DNA of 64,000 nucleotides from Morinoia aosen (Eukaryota; Arthropoda; Malacostraca; Amphipoda; Talitridae), in NCBI GenBank assembly GCA_030386875.1, contig CM059575.1:16144293-16208292 (forward strand). The letters run 5' to 3'. The position numbers and the translations under genes were made by a program. The notes under the pieces are model-generated. The model ran no database searches. It saw only the letters and a program-made list of their open reading frames with translations, and had not been told where the DNA came from. Shown here one piece after another: positions 10,989-21,358 of the stretch (positions within the stretch are counted from its first letter, which is position 1; each line of letters starts with the position of its first letter).

Positions 10989-13911
10989 AAAAAAAAAAAG
11001 ACAAAACCGTTTATTTCCAAGTTGTCACATGAGATACATATGCCAACATATTGGCTTTTAAAAGTTCCTTAATATAAGACGTCCTAAAACAAAAGGTCCA
11101 TACGAGGAGTATTAATTGACAAACCATCCGAGGTGTAAAAATAGATAAGCCATACGAGGCATAATAATCGACAAACTATATGAGGTGTGCTAATAGATAA
11201 ACTATCAGAGGTGTACAAATAGATAGACCATACGAGGCATATTAATAGACATAATATACGAGGCGTACTATAATAGACAAACCACACGTGGTGTGCTAAT
11301 AGTCTAACAAAGTTCCATACGAGGAATACTAATTGACAAACCATACGAGGTGTACAAATAGATAAGCCGTACGAGGCATAATAATAGACAAACTATACGA
11401 GATGTAATATTAGACAATACCATCATAGGTGTACAGATAGATAGACCATACGAGGCATATTAATAGAAAAAATATACGAGGCGTACTAATAGACAAACCA
11501 TACGGGTCGTGCTAATAGTTTAACTCTGTCAAGGGTAGTTAAATGAGAAATGAGAAATATTATCTCTTGGATATTTTATATTCCAAGAGATTCCGGTACA
11601 GCGCTTCTTGCCTTTTTCCTACTTCGATAATTTCAACTAAGAACTTGGCAGTTTCGAAGAATTCTTTAGTATTTTTCGAATTATTTATAAGATCATCGAA
11701 GTAGGAAAAATACAAAAAAACGCTACACCGTACCAGATTGAAACAACACCGTAAATGACAATCAAGTATTGAGAAAAGATAGTCTCGAAATAATTTGTAA
11801 AGAACATCGCGCAACACAGCACGCACATCTAGGAATGCGTAAACATACTTACACTCAAAATTGAAATGCATGGCTTGTTCGGCATACAAATATAGAGATA
11901 ATTTTTGCACGAGTGCTTTATTTCCTTTGTCTGTTTATACTTTTTAATTTCTTCTGTTCACAGAAATGCCCTTCGGGGTCGTGATAGATCGATTTATAAA
12001 TCATAAAGCAAGCGCAATCAATTTGTTTATTTCTGAAATTTGGTGCAGTGTTAACTGATCGCAGAGCTTTAGGTAAAATGTAATGTGTCTTGAGGTTTTG
12101 CTTTTTTATGCAAAAAGTAGAAATAGAAACCGATATATGTACATGTGCGCATACTCGTATATGTGTGCGAAACGTGTGCATGTTTACACTGATACATAAA
12201 CATTTATGTTTGCGTGCGCACACGTACATACTCACGCACACACCAACACTCATATTCATATATATACGTATTGACAACGAATATAAGAAAAATTCTAATA
12301 GACATGAAAAATAATCTTACTCTTTCAATATTTAAAATGACAGCCCAAGCTCTGATGAATCGTAAGAAATAACCTGAGGAAAGATGAGGAATAGAAAAGG
12401 ACTTCGAAAAACGTATAAATGGAATGGTTTTTTAATTTCCTAAAGGAAATTTTAAGAAAACTCAAGTTACCGCTGAGGAACAAAAAAAAAAAAAAAAAAA
12501 AAAAAACATATATCTTCAATATATCATATCATATATCATATCTTCTCGATATTCTCTGCAACATCATGCGGACATGGGTACATGGGATAAAATGGAGATA
12601 CAGTGTAGGCCAGTTACCACTCATGATTGACAAATATCTACAAAATTTTGGCAGAAATGCGCAAACAAACATATACTCAACATCAAAATTTGCTTGTACA
12701 ACACACGGACAGAAAGATAATTTTACCACGATTCATACGCTCAAATTACGATTAATTTCATTAATTGTATTTGTCATTAATCCGATTCACAGAGACGTCC
12801 TCTGGAGTAAGTGGGAGATCTATTTTTGAATCATTTCGCTAGTGCAATAAAATTTATTAACCGGATGGTTTTTGTGTAAAGAAATGAAATAGAAACATGT
12901 ATATCTATTTATGTAGATATATATATACCTATATACGTACACACACATATTAATATATGTACTTATTGAGAATGAAATATAAGAAAAAAATACAAATATA
13001 AAATAAGAGGATAGAAACAACCTACCATCTATTACACCGATAATGACAGTTGAGCTCATTGTAATCCTAAGAAATTATTCGAAAAAAAATAACTAAAAGG
13101 AAAAGATGACTTCGGAAAACTTAAAATGAACTGGTTTTTAGTTTCTTCAGAGAAATTTTTAAGAAAACTCAGGTTACAGTCAAGAAACAACACAACTCTT
13201 CAGCATTATACAGACATGTGTACATGGGATAAAATGGAGTAACTTTGTGGCCGGATATCACATTTGAGTGGAGAATATTTACAAAATTTGGCACATATAG
13301 GTAGATTAAGCAATGGTCCAAAGTGATAATTTTGATAACACAAATTAACAGTTTTTTTCGATTTTAAAGTTTAGTGCTGGTGTGCACTGAACGCACGGAA
13401 AAATATTAAAAGACTAAATGAAAATGCTTAAATTAACCCCTCCCCCCAGCTCAGCCGAAATCGATTGAAAACATCTTCGAGAATGATTTTGAAATAGCGA
13501 GACAACGTTAGCCAAAATTTAATTCATTATAAACTTTGCACAATCCTCACATTTATAAACCTGTATATTGGTGTACACACAAAATGTATTTCAGCGTATG
13601 TTTTCCATACGGATGTTAAATATTAACACAGAGAAGAAAAAATAACAAAATAAAGACGAGGAAATACTCCTAATTATGGAAAAAACGTTCATTCTGCTGT
13701 ATTGAACTCACGGCTGGGGTGCTCATTATTGTCGACAGAAATAGTTAAGATGAATGCACGAATGGCTTAGCAAACGTAAAATGAAATAGTTTCTAATTTT
13801 CTAACAGAAATTTCAGGAAAATTAAAATTTCTGGTAAATGGGAAATTCACACCGAAATGCTGCAGGTCTATAAAGATGCAAAATGACGTGACACATTTAC
13901 TCTAAATTCTT
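10989..13911 (-). other. LINE A 3' UTR with diverged tandem units
   Basis: Downstream of ORF2 are about 2.9 kb of AT-rich, non-coding DNA. Besides the minisatellite, a block of about 650-700 bp recurs three times at about 12330-12560, 13080-13240 and 13720-13905. It is marked by the words AGAAATTT.TAAGAAAA, TCAGCAATG-like runs and CATGGGATAAAATGGAG (12586 and 13226). Poly(A) of about 25 at 12482 and ACAC/ATAT runs at 12900-12960 are simple repeats. The small frames here are not convincing genes. A similar unit sits in the opposite orientation at 60110-60890. Confidence 0.65.
11098..11530. repeat. Minisatellite with higher-order repeat, in LINE A 3' UTR
   Basis: Monomers of about 24-28 bp carry the core CATACGAGGYRTAYTAATAG followed by ACAAAC. 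About eight monomers form a superunit of about 217 bp, repeated twice: CCATACGAGG at 11098 and again at 11315 begin matching series of variant monomers. The copy-to-copy order of variants is kept, so the superunit was duplicated as a block. Confidence 0.85.
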
Positions 13912-16826
13912 TTACAGTTTAGAGTTTTTGATATGCTGGGGAAGCTTGTTCCACAAAAAAGCTCCAGAAACTGAGAGAGCTTTTTGTCCCACGTTAGATG
14001 AACGGTAACTGACTAAAACATCATTCCTCCGATTTGGTTTTTTGTTTGGGATATTAGATGGAAAAAATTTTACCACCTCTGCATTACTTTGGAGGAGGTA
14101 CAGAGAGGAGAACACTCGTCGAGCTTTTTGGATCATGAATCTGTTCGGTATTGGGATCCAGTCGAGTTTTCTTAAAAGAGGGGTGACATGATCGTATTTA
14201 TTGAAATTTCCTTTGCACACCACTTTGGCGGCGAAGTTTAGACATTTTTGCAACTCTTCCTGACGATATTGAGGTAAATTTCCCCATACAAGACTGCAGT
14301 AGTCCAGGCGCGATAAAACTAAAGACTGAATCACTAACAATCTAGATTTTTCGTCAAGTGTGTTCTTAATGCGATGAAAGAACATTAAGGTTCCGTTTAT
14401 TTTGTTGCACATTGTTTCGACGTGTGAATTGAAAGTCATATTTTTGTCAAACCAAACACCCAGATTTTTTACCGTCTCTACTGGTTCAATTGTATCGTCT
14501 CCAAATGTTAGCTTGAATGGTGGTAAATTTTTAGTCGCATTCTGTGATCCAAAAATAATGCATTGCGTTTTACTTGCGTTAAGTTTGAGGCCATTATGGT
14601 CATACCACAATTTAAGGTTTCTCAGAAGGTTTTCAGCGTTGGCTTGTGTTTCTTTTAAATCTGCTGTTGAGCTTGTCATGGCAATTTGTACGTCGTCAGC
14701 ATACATTGAGATTTTTGTGTTTGCCGGCATGGTGGGGAAATCATTGATGAAGATTGAAAATAAGAGCGGGCCGATGATTGAACCTTGAGGAACGCCAAAA
14801 TTGTTTGGTATGAATGATGACATTTTGTTATTCAAGCACACTGCATGAGAGCGGTTTAGTAGGTAGCTTTCAAACCACTGAGTGTCTATTCTGAGGTTTG
14901 AAATTTTTTGTAGAAGTTTCTTATGCTCAACACTGTCGAAAGCTTTAGAGAGATCAAGCAATAGTAAGAGAGTTAGTTTTTTTTGGTCAATATCATTGTA
15001 ATTTTTTTCTGTTATGTTTAACAGGGCGTCCTGAGTACTGGTATTCCTTCTGTAAGCATATTGATTGCGATGCAGTAGATGTGACTCGTCTATGTAAGAC
15101 AAGAGCTGGTTTGTTATTACTTTTTCTAATATTTTGGACATAACAGGCAGGAGACTGATTGGTCTGTAGTTTGACGCTATGTCGATATCACCAGATTTAT
15201 GTAATGGCTTAATAATGGATAATTTCCATTGGTCGGGAAACTTGTTTGTGGCTATAGATGTATTTATTATCAAACGAATGAGGGGTGCTGTGACAGGGAA
15301 GCTGTCTTTTATATGTTGGAGGCTTATGCCATCATGTCCAGTCGCTTTGGTATTCTTTAGTGAGTATAAGACTTTTCGTAACTCTATGACGCTAACCGGC
15401 TTTGGTCTCCATTTGTTTCTACTATTTGGGGATGATACATCGCTCGGATTTGCTCCTGTAGATGTGTCTGAAACTGTCCTGGATACTTCATTGAAAACAT
15501 CTTCGCCAACTTTTGAGAAGAAAGTATTAAAGTCATTAGCCATTTTTGAGGGGTTGTCGAAAGTGCTTTTGCACTCCGAGTTTTTATACTGAGCAACTTC
15601 TCTAATGATTTCCCAAGTTCTTTTTGGGTTTTGTTTTGCCGCCAAGAGTTCTTTGTGGAAGTAGTCCCGTTTTGCTTCCTTAACTTTTCTTCGTAGGATC
15701 TTCTCATGATCTTTATATAATTTTCGACACGTACTGTCTGATTTATTCAGTTTGTACTCACGCTGCAAATTTCTTTTAGCTCTGCTCAACTGTTTTATCT
15801 CATCTGTTATCCATTTAGAAATTCTTGGCTTAACTTTCTTCGTAGTGAAAGGTGCGCATTCGTTAAGAGCCGATACGAAATTTTCGTTGAAAAGCGAAAC
15901 TTGTAAATTGACATCATCGGTGTTTTCCATGCCTTGAAATTCACTCCATCTGTCTAATAGCTTTTCTTGAAATATTTCAGGGGAGTAGTGGTTTTTCATG
16001 CGATATGAAATGTAACTAGATTTCTGTTTCTCTTTTGCAATATTTATTTGGCATTCTACCGAATGGTGATCAGAAAAGGACGGTAAGATTTCTGTGCTGA
16101 GTACTGCTTGGGGATTGTTTGTAATTGCTAGGTCAAGAAGAGTTTTGGAAGCGTTGGTAATTCGCGTTGGTTCTTGGACCATTTGAGAAAGATTAAGTCT
16201 GTGCAGCATCTTGCTTAGCTTATTGTTTTTATTTGTCAGATCTACGTTAAAATCTCCGAAAACATAGAAAGATTTTTTGGCTGCAGAGATTAATTTAAAC
16301 GTATTTTCAATGAAATCTAATGTTGGACGTAGAGATGCTGACGGATGTCTGTAAAGACTGCCGATAATGAAAGACTTGTGTTTTTTACCTGAACATTGAG
16401 CCAAACCATTTCTATGTCTTCGCATTTTTCTTTTATCGGAAATAAGGATGTAGAGTAGACATCTTTGATGAAAATGCATGAACCGCTACCTCTATTACTC
16501 TTGACTCCGTCATAACGGTACAATGTGTACCCGGCAATGCTGAGATATGAGCTTTCGACTCGTGAATCGAACCATGTTTCAGATACGCATAAAATATCGA
16601 TATCGTTAGTGATCATCATTACTCGTACGTCATCCATTTTACCATTGAGACTGCGAGCATTTATGTGTAATATTTTGATGTTATTTATCTCAATAGGCAG
16701 ATCTTTAGTGGAGTTATTGCATTTTTTAGGTCTAGCAGGGCATTTAGTATTCGTCTCTAGGTCTTTATTGCCGCGTTCATTGTTTGTGATTTCAGCTTCA
16801 AATTCAATTTGATCACTGTTATTTAG
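13912..16826 (-). pseudogene. LINE A ORF2: endonuclease and reverse transcriptase (one frameshift)
   Basis: The protein would nick the target and copy the element's RNA. The frame opens directly after the TGA at 16829-16827, in the same frame as the OTU domain, and its first recognisable endonuclease motif is ILHINARSLNGK. Further motifs are DILCVSETWFD, FGDFNVDL and SFSDHHSVE. A frameshift near 16385-16400 interrupts the endonuclease between LNVQVKNT and SFIIGSLYRHPS. The reverse transcriptase is intact: LLLDLSKAFDSV, GVPQGSIIGPLLFSIFIND and SMYADDVQIA, with a C-terminal LWNKLPQHIK. No RNase H follows. The main open stretch, 13912-16479, is 855 codons and resembles LINE B closely over its RT. 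Confidence 0.87.
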
Positions 16827-16832
16827 TCACAA
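16822..16832 (-). promoter_or_regulatory. In-frame UGA CUA stop between OTU and endonuclease, possible read-through site
   Basis: Read on the minus strand the codons are TTG TGA CTA AAT. The OTU frame and the endonuclease frame are the same frame, separated only by this one stop. UGA followed by CUA is the best-known leaky stop context in metazoan and alphavirus genes. Alternatively this is a plain nonsense mutation, or an ORF1 stop with reinitiation. Confidence 0.5.
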
Positions 16833-18032
16833 GATGGGGGAGGGAGCAACACGATTTTCCTCACGCATTTTCAAGAGGGCGCTATAGTGGTCCTGTTTCC
16901 GGTGTATGTTTACCGGAGGACAGTTTATCAGAGCATTTGATGTAGGGGAGATTGTCGTCTTCCAAATCCCATTTTCTCTTTCATCAAATACGTGAATTGG
17001 TGTTCTCGTCACATTAGAAAGTATTTGGGGTATGAGGTCTCCAACTGCGTGATCGAAGACTTTTCTATTGATGTATTTATCGATGAGTTGTTCGAAACTG
17101 CCACTGTTCTTGTCAACGAATTTTGCATACTGGTCCTTGTTTCTGGAGCTCTCAGTTTTGATGGCTATTTTCAGAGATGTATAATCCCATTTCGATCTTT
17201 GTTGTGAAGCAAGCTGCGTCGTTACGGCGTGGAGGAGACAGTGTCCGTCCCCTACAGTGTAAGCAGGCTCCATTTTGAGCGATCGTTTCAAGTCGTCCAG
17301 TGTGTTTGCAACGCGTGTACAAATTTGATTCACTGTTGGTTTTGCGGTAGCAGTATCGGTTTGATCGTTCAACGGAGGCCTGGCAGAGGCAACAGATTTT
17401 TTTTGAATGATTTGATTTTTTTTGGAATAGTTTTGAATATCGTTATTAGCTTGACTTTCCTCGGTTCCTGCGTACTCACTGGAAAGTTGAAAATTGGTTG
17501 AAAAGAAGGGCATGTCGCAATCACTATTTGTGTCTGTTGCAAGTAACGCAAATTTATTTTTCGTACTGACATTATATTTGTCTGAGATCGAGTCAGGGAA
17601 AGGCTCAGGCTTATTCATGTTCCTCATGTTGTGGGTGGGTGAGTTACTCAGAGCTCTGCTTGATGACGCAATCAATTTTGAAGGATTTGGAGTACCATGT
17701 GCAGCGATGTGCATAGGCTTATATTCTTTTCCAAAGTTTAAAGTGAGACTATTTGTCTCTTTCCGTGAAGTTTTCGATTCATTGGAATGACCTACAATTC
17801 CAATTATTGCTTGACATTTGTTAAAATGAGGACAATATGGCACGGTGATTCGCAATGTTGATTTCATTGCAAGTTGTCCAAGAAAACAGAAGTTTTCTGC
17901 CTGGGTGCGAGGCCGTTGAATGTTATTGAGTGCGTCACCATTTTCATTATCTGGGTAAGTTTGAAATTGAATCAAGTTTAAACCCAGGTTTTTCAGAAAT
18001 TTATCGCTTTGTTGAATTCTTTCGCACTGCAA
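16827..18032 (-). CDS. LINE A OTU-like cysteine protease domain protein
   Basis: This is a frame of 401 codons. The first 240 residues are not recognised and are rich in Asn, Ser and Lys. Residues about 255-390 look like an OTU domain: TVGDGHCLLHAV gives the Cys box with the nucleophile at Cys265, and DHYSALLKM gives the C-terminal His box with His382. OTU proteases usually cleave ubiquitin or ubiquitin-like chains. Here it could process the element's own polyprotein or act on host ubiquitin; that is inference. The start overlaps the upstream frame (17993-18032) in another frame, so it is probably expressed as a continuation of ORF1. The TGA at the end is followed in frame by the endonuclease (see 16822-16832). 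Confidence 0.75.
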   Translation of the reverse strand: MQCERIQQSDKFLKNLGLNLIQFQTYPDNENGDALNNIQRPRTQAENFCFLGQLAMKSTLRITVPYCPHFNKCQAIIGIVGHSNESKTSRKETNSLTLNFGKEYKPMHIAAHGTPNPSKLIASSSRALSNSPTHNMRNMNKPEPFPDSISDKYNVSTKNKFALLATDTNSDCDMPFFSTNFQLSSEYAGTEESQANNDIQNYSKKNQIIQKKSVASARPPLNDQTDTATAKPTVNQICTRVANTLDDLKRSLKMEPAYTVGDGHCLLHAVTTQLASQQRSKWDYTSLKIAIKTESSRNKDQYAKFVDKNSGSFEQLIDKYINRKVFDHAVGDLIPQILSNVTRTPIHVFDERENGIWKTTISPTSNALINCPPVNIHRKQDHYSALLKMREENRVAPSPIL

Positions 18033-19219
18033 GCATTGGCGATATAAATAGTAGAAAGTGCGTACTTCCTTACAATTTGTTGTTTGATTCGAGCAAGGTC
18101 TGAGGGAGAGTAGCAGAGACCATCAAAACTTAGTATATAATTTTTAAATCTAGGCATGCAATTTATAGCATGGAGAAGGTCGTCGAAGCGCCCAGATGGA
18201 ACAGTTTTGATCCAGCAAGAGCGATCGATGTCCTTCCTTCTGATCGTGCTTAGGATATTGTCACCTAGCAGCAGAGTATCGTAAGGTTCTCGACAATTGG
18301 AGTCGACTTCACAAGAGATACTAGCAGGTACCGCAGTTGCAAGGTCATGAGAACTTATATGTGAATTTAAAGCAAAAAGTTGCTCGGTTAAGTTCTGAAT
18401 GTTTGATACTGTAGAGAAAATCGACGACGGGCTAGGAGGCTCACGTTGTCTTAGGGATATATTGAAAAACGCTGCTGTTAGAGACAAATTGTGAATAATT
18501 TCATGAATTTTTTGAGAGCTTGTGATTTGAAGCGGGTGCAAGTAGCCATTTAAAGAAGTAACAGTGTTTTTTCTATTGCTCTGTACTGGAAATTTCATTT
18601 TGTTCTCACAGCTTGCGCTCTGGGGTAATTTACTGCCAGTATCGGTTTGTGCGCGAATATTATCGAACATATAATCTGGAGAATGAGGAGAGTCTACCAC
18701 GCTTGAAATGTCCTTATTAATAACAACTATTCTGTCTTGTACCACTGATGAGGATGGCGTTTGTGTCCCCGTCGCTGGCGGACAGTTTGGAGCGTTGTTG
18801 TTGACGCAGAGCTGGGGAGCTGGCACGCTGTTATGCTTGTTCAGATGAGGAGCAGCAGTTGGTTGTGGTGCTGCGGCTGAGACTTCACTGCTTCGAACCT
18901 TCAAATGATTACTGGAGGTTTGGCAGATATGTTTTCCCTCGTCCTGCGATATTGGTTGCATAGTCTTCACTGACGTTGCTTCGGAAGGTGACACACATTC
19001 TCTGACGGAGTTACTGGCAGCGGTTAGCAAGTCTCCTGCGTTTTGAGCATTAGAATCTTGTGAGTGAGAGGATGTAGGTTTCCTACTTGCAGGCACTTTG
19101 CTTGGTAAGGTCGTATTTTTGCCCCTGAAAGAACCATTTTTCCGGGATGTTGTGTAGGGCAACATCTGTGCAGAGAACGGCACTTTCCAGCCTGCGTAGC
19201 GAGTCTCGTAGTGATGCAT
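17993..19219 (-). CDS. LINE A ORF1 N-terminal part, esterase-like region
   Basis: The frame is 408 codons, starting at MHHYETRYAGWK. The first 300 residues are low-complexity and rich in Ser, Thr, Pro and Asn. From about residue 310 the pattern YDTLLLGDNILSTI ... WIKTVPSGRFDDLLHAI ... NYILSFDG resembles the SGNH/GDSL esterase domain found in ORF1 of CR1 and related LINEs. The usual GDS serine is Asn here (GDN), and the GxND block reads SFDG, so catalysis is doubtful. The frame stops just after ACSAKEFNKAINF, where the next frame picks up with FLKNLGLNL. That implies either a frameshift mutation or a programmed shift in the overlap 17993-18032. Confidence 0.65.
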   Translation of the reverse strand: MHHYETRYAGWKVPFSAQMLPYTTSRKNGSFRGKNTTLPSKVPASRKPTSSHSQDSNAQNAGDLLTAASNSVRECVSPSEATSVKTMQPISQDEGKHICQTSSNHLKVRSSEVSAAAPQPTAAPHLNKHNSVPAPQLCVNNNAPNCPPATGTQTPSSSVVQDRIVVINKDISSVVDSPHSPDYMFDNIRAQTDTGSKLPQSASCENKMKFPVQSNRKNTVTSLNGYLHPLQITSSQKIHEIIHNLSLTAAFFNISLRQREPPSPSSIFSTVSNIQNLTEQLFALNSHISSHDLATAVPASISCEVDSNCREPYDTLLLGDNILSTIRRKDIDRSCWIKTVPSGRFDDLLHAINCMPRFKNYILSFDGLCYSPSDLARIKQQIVRKYALSTIYIANACSAKEFNKAINF

Positions 19220-20512
19220 TGTGCGTTATATTTGCATAGCTATGACTGAATTATGAGAACGATGTAGTTTTTGTATATGTATCGCTGATACTGATTTGCT
19301 AAATTTTACCTCGCTCAGCAAGTATTTTATGAAAAGTGAGGTAAATCCAAGCCGTTCATCGAGGTATTGAAGCTCACAGCTGAGAGAAGAGGGGTTGCCC
19401 TTTAATGCTGGAGGACAGAGGCGAGGAACTGGGAGGCTTGGGGTTGGCCGCAAACAATGACATGCAATTTTGCATTTTGCATTTTGTACGACTAGGTCAC
19501 AGTCTCTGACACGAGTCGGGATTTTTTTTTTCTTTTTTTGGCCGAGAGTTTCTTCCTATTTGAGGGACGTTTTAATTATTCAACAGAATGAGATCTGGTA
19601 CAAAATGTGATATGATGATATTGAGGGACAGCACAATTTTTAAATTTTAGTTTCATTGATTATAAAGAAAGCGTATCTTAGTATTCAGCCTCATCTTCAG
19701 TCTTTTCCTTCGTTCGGATGGGCTTCCTTTCGCTGCGGTAATTTTGCAGGAAATTTTGCAGGATCAAGAAACACATCGTCAGTAGGATGACTAACGCTTT
19801 TAGTGAGAACATATTTGAATTACAAATTCAAGGTTAGGTGCACTTTTTATAGTATTTTCCCTGGTGATTGTAAATGTTTTTCAACTTCTCGTTCACCCGT
19901 TGTTCTTACTGGTAGCTCACTTCAAACTTTCTGTGTATTCAAACTATTCGGTGTCAGTAGTGAAACGGAGGTACGAAACACAATAATTCTTTCGTGCACA
20001 TTTGCCGTCTCGGCCACGTAGGAAGTGAACAAAAACTTAACTGAGAGGTTTGACATTACCAAAAATTGATCAAAAACAAACGTAATTTCTTTGGTTGCTT
20101 GAAGCGGAAAAGTCCAGGTTTTACTATGCTCTGAACGGTCAGAGGACGCGAGGCAGGTGTACGGGAAAGGGGGGGGGGAGGGTGCGGGCGCGGTGAGGGG
20201 AGACTGAGGGAACAAGGATACTTCACACTTCACTCAGGCCTATCGTTCGAGACCAAGCTGAGCACACCATTTCACACCCCTTGCCAGCACTGCTTCGTTG
20301 GCTTTTCATTTAAAGTGCACTGATCTAAGCAGAAATAAGACAAAAGTTATTTTTTCCTTTTCGTTGTTCCACAGGTAGCAAACACATTCACTGATAGTAT
20401 AATTTTTATGCATGGCTAGGTTATTTCCCCCTTGCAATTTCAACAATTACCGCACCATTTCCCCGCACGTCCGACCGCGACCGAGTCCGACGAAAGATTC
20501 CAAGATCAAGAC
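19220..20512 (-). other. LINE A 5' UTR
   Basis: These are about 1.3 kb between the ORF1 start and the 5' end of LINE A at the LTR junction. The 75-codon minus frame at 19226-19453 ends seven bases before the ORF1 start and shows no domain; it may be an upstream ORF or chance. A G-rich tract lies at about 20165-20200 (plus strand). The presence of this UTR is why I call LINE A near full length. Confidence 0.55.
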
Positions 20513-21358
20513 TCAAGATTATAGTAAGATGCTCAACTATGTCATTTCCTTACTACAATAATTATATACTTGCAGCTGTCATTATGACATTGAAATTTGC
20601 TCATTGGATTACTTCGTGAGAGCGTACGGTGGATTTGCCGGCGTTTTGTGAAAAATGGCGGAGCACAAAACTGCTGTGTCATTTCATTTTTATGTTCACT
20701 GTATTATGTTTCAATATTTTTTCTTTTGCTGCAAGAGATACGTTTAGTGTTTCTTTTTCAGTATGATTGACATGGATGAATTTAGGACTTTCTTTTTATT
20801 TCTCGTACGGATATAAATATATTATAGAGTACAAAAATTATGCATTCACATTCTTGCAATTTTTAGCTATTTCGTATTTCAGTGAAATTCCTCGAATCAT
20901 GGTACTTAAATCTCATGTATTTTCCATAATTCCACAAAAATTTAATAACAGATTATTACTGCTTTAAAAATCACAAGTCTTGCTGTCATGCTTATACTGT
21001 AATTCAAGCATAAAAGAACAGCCATTGCCGGCTGGTAACCTTTCTATTTTCTTCCTGAGCTTGTAAAGAAATTAATAGCCTTGAGTTAAATCTATGGAAG
21101 AAGTTCAGGGTTTTCTCCGAGATGGGAAATTTACATTGCAGTGTAGGGATTGTCAATTGTGGAATTTTTCCTTGATGCCTCTTCGAGAACTTTCTCATTC
21201 AGCGTCTCCAATTATTGCAGACCCTCGACGGCACCAAACACCACAACACACATTCCTTGGACTTGAGCTTTACAAGTTAAATTCACGTGGCCTATTATTT
21301 TATATACAACTCAAACTTCGAGTTACACCATTTAACTCGACCTTATTGCCTTGCATTT
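20513..21358 (+). repeat. Element 1, 5' LTR piece 2 of 4
   Basis: The sequence matches about 56274-57115 of the 3' LTR with roughly 2% difference. It ends at GCATTT, where element 3 was inserted; CATTT is at 21354-21358 and again at 25677-25681. Small frames here recur in the other LTR and are LTR shadow frames. Confidence 0.93.

Larger units (their letters stand above)
10989..20512 (-). mobile_element. LINE A: CR1-group non-LTR element with OTU domain, near full length
   Basis: This minus-strand LINE is inserted in the 5' LTR of element 1 with a TCAA duplication (10985-10988 and 20513-20516). From its 5' end it has a 1.3-kb 5' UTR, a frame with an SGNH-esterase-like region (17993-19219), a frame with an OTU cysteine-protease-like domain (16827-18032), an EN-RT ORF2 (13912-16826) without RNase H, and a long repeat-rich 3' UTR (10989-13911). 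Its 3' end, on the minus strand, reads GGAAATAAACGGTTTTG then a T-run. LINE B ends almost the same way, so the boundary is well supported. The esterase-like ORF1 and the RT style (GVPQGSIIGPLLF, YADD, LWNKLP near the end) place it in the CR1/L2/Daphne-like group. It has at least one frameshift in the endonuclease. Confidence 0.85.

Noticed and set aside
10989-11002. Poly(A) tail marking a plus-strand LINE end
   Set aside because: The A-run is at the left edge of a minus-strand LINE. Read on that strand it is a T-run after GGAAATAAAC-GTTTTG, as at the end of LINE B, so it belongs to the LINE A terminus.
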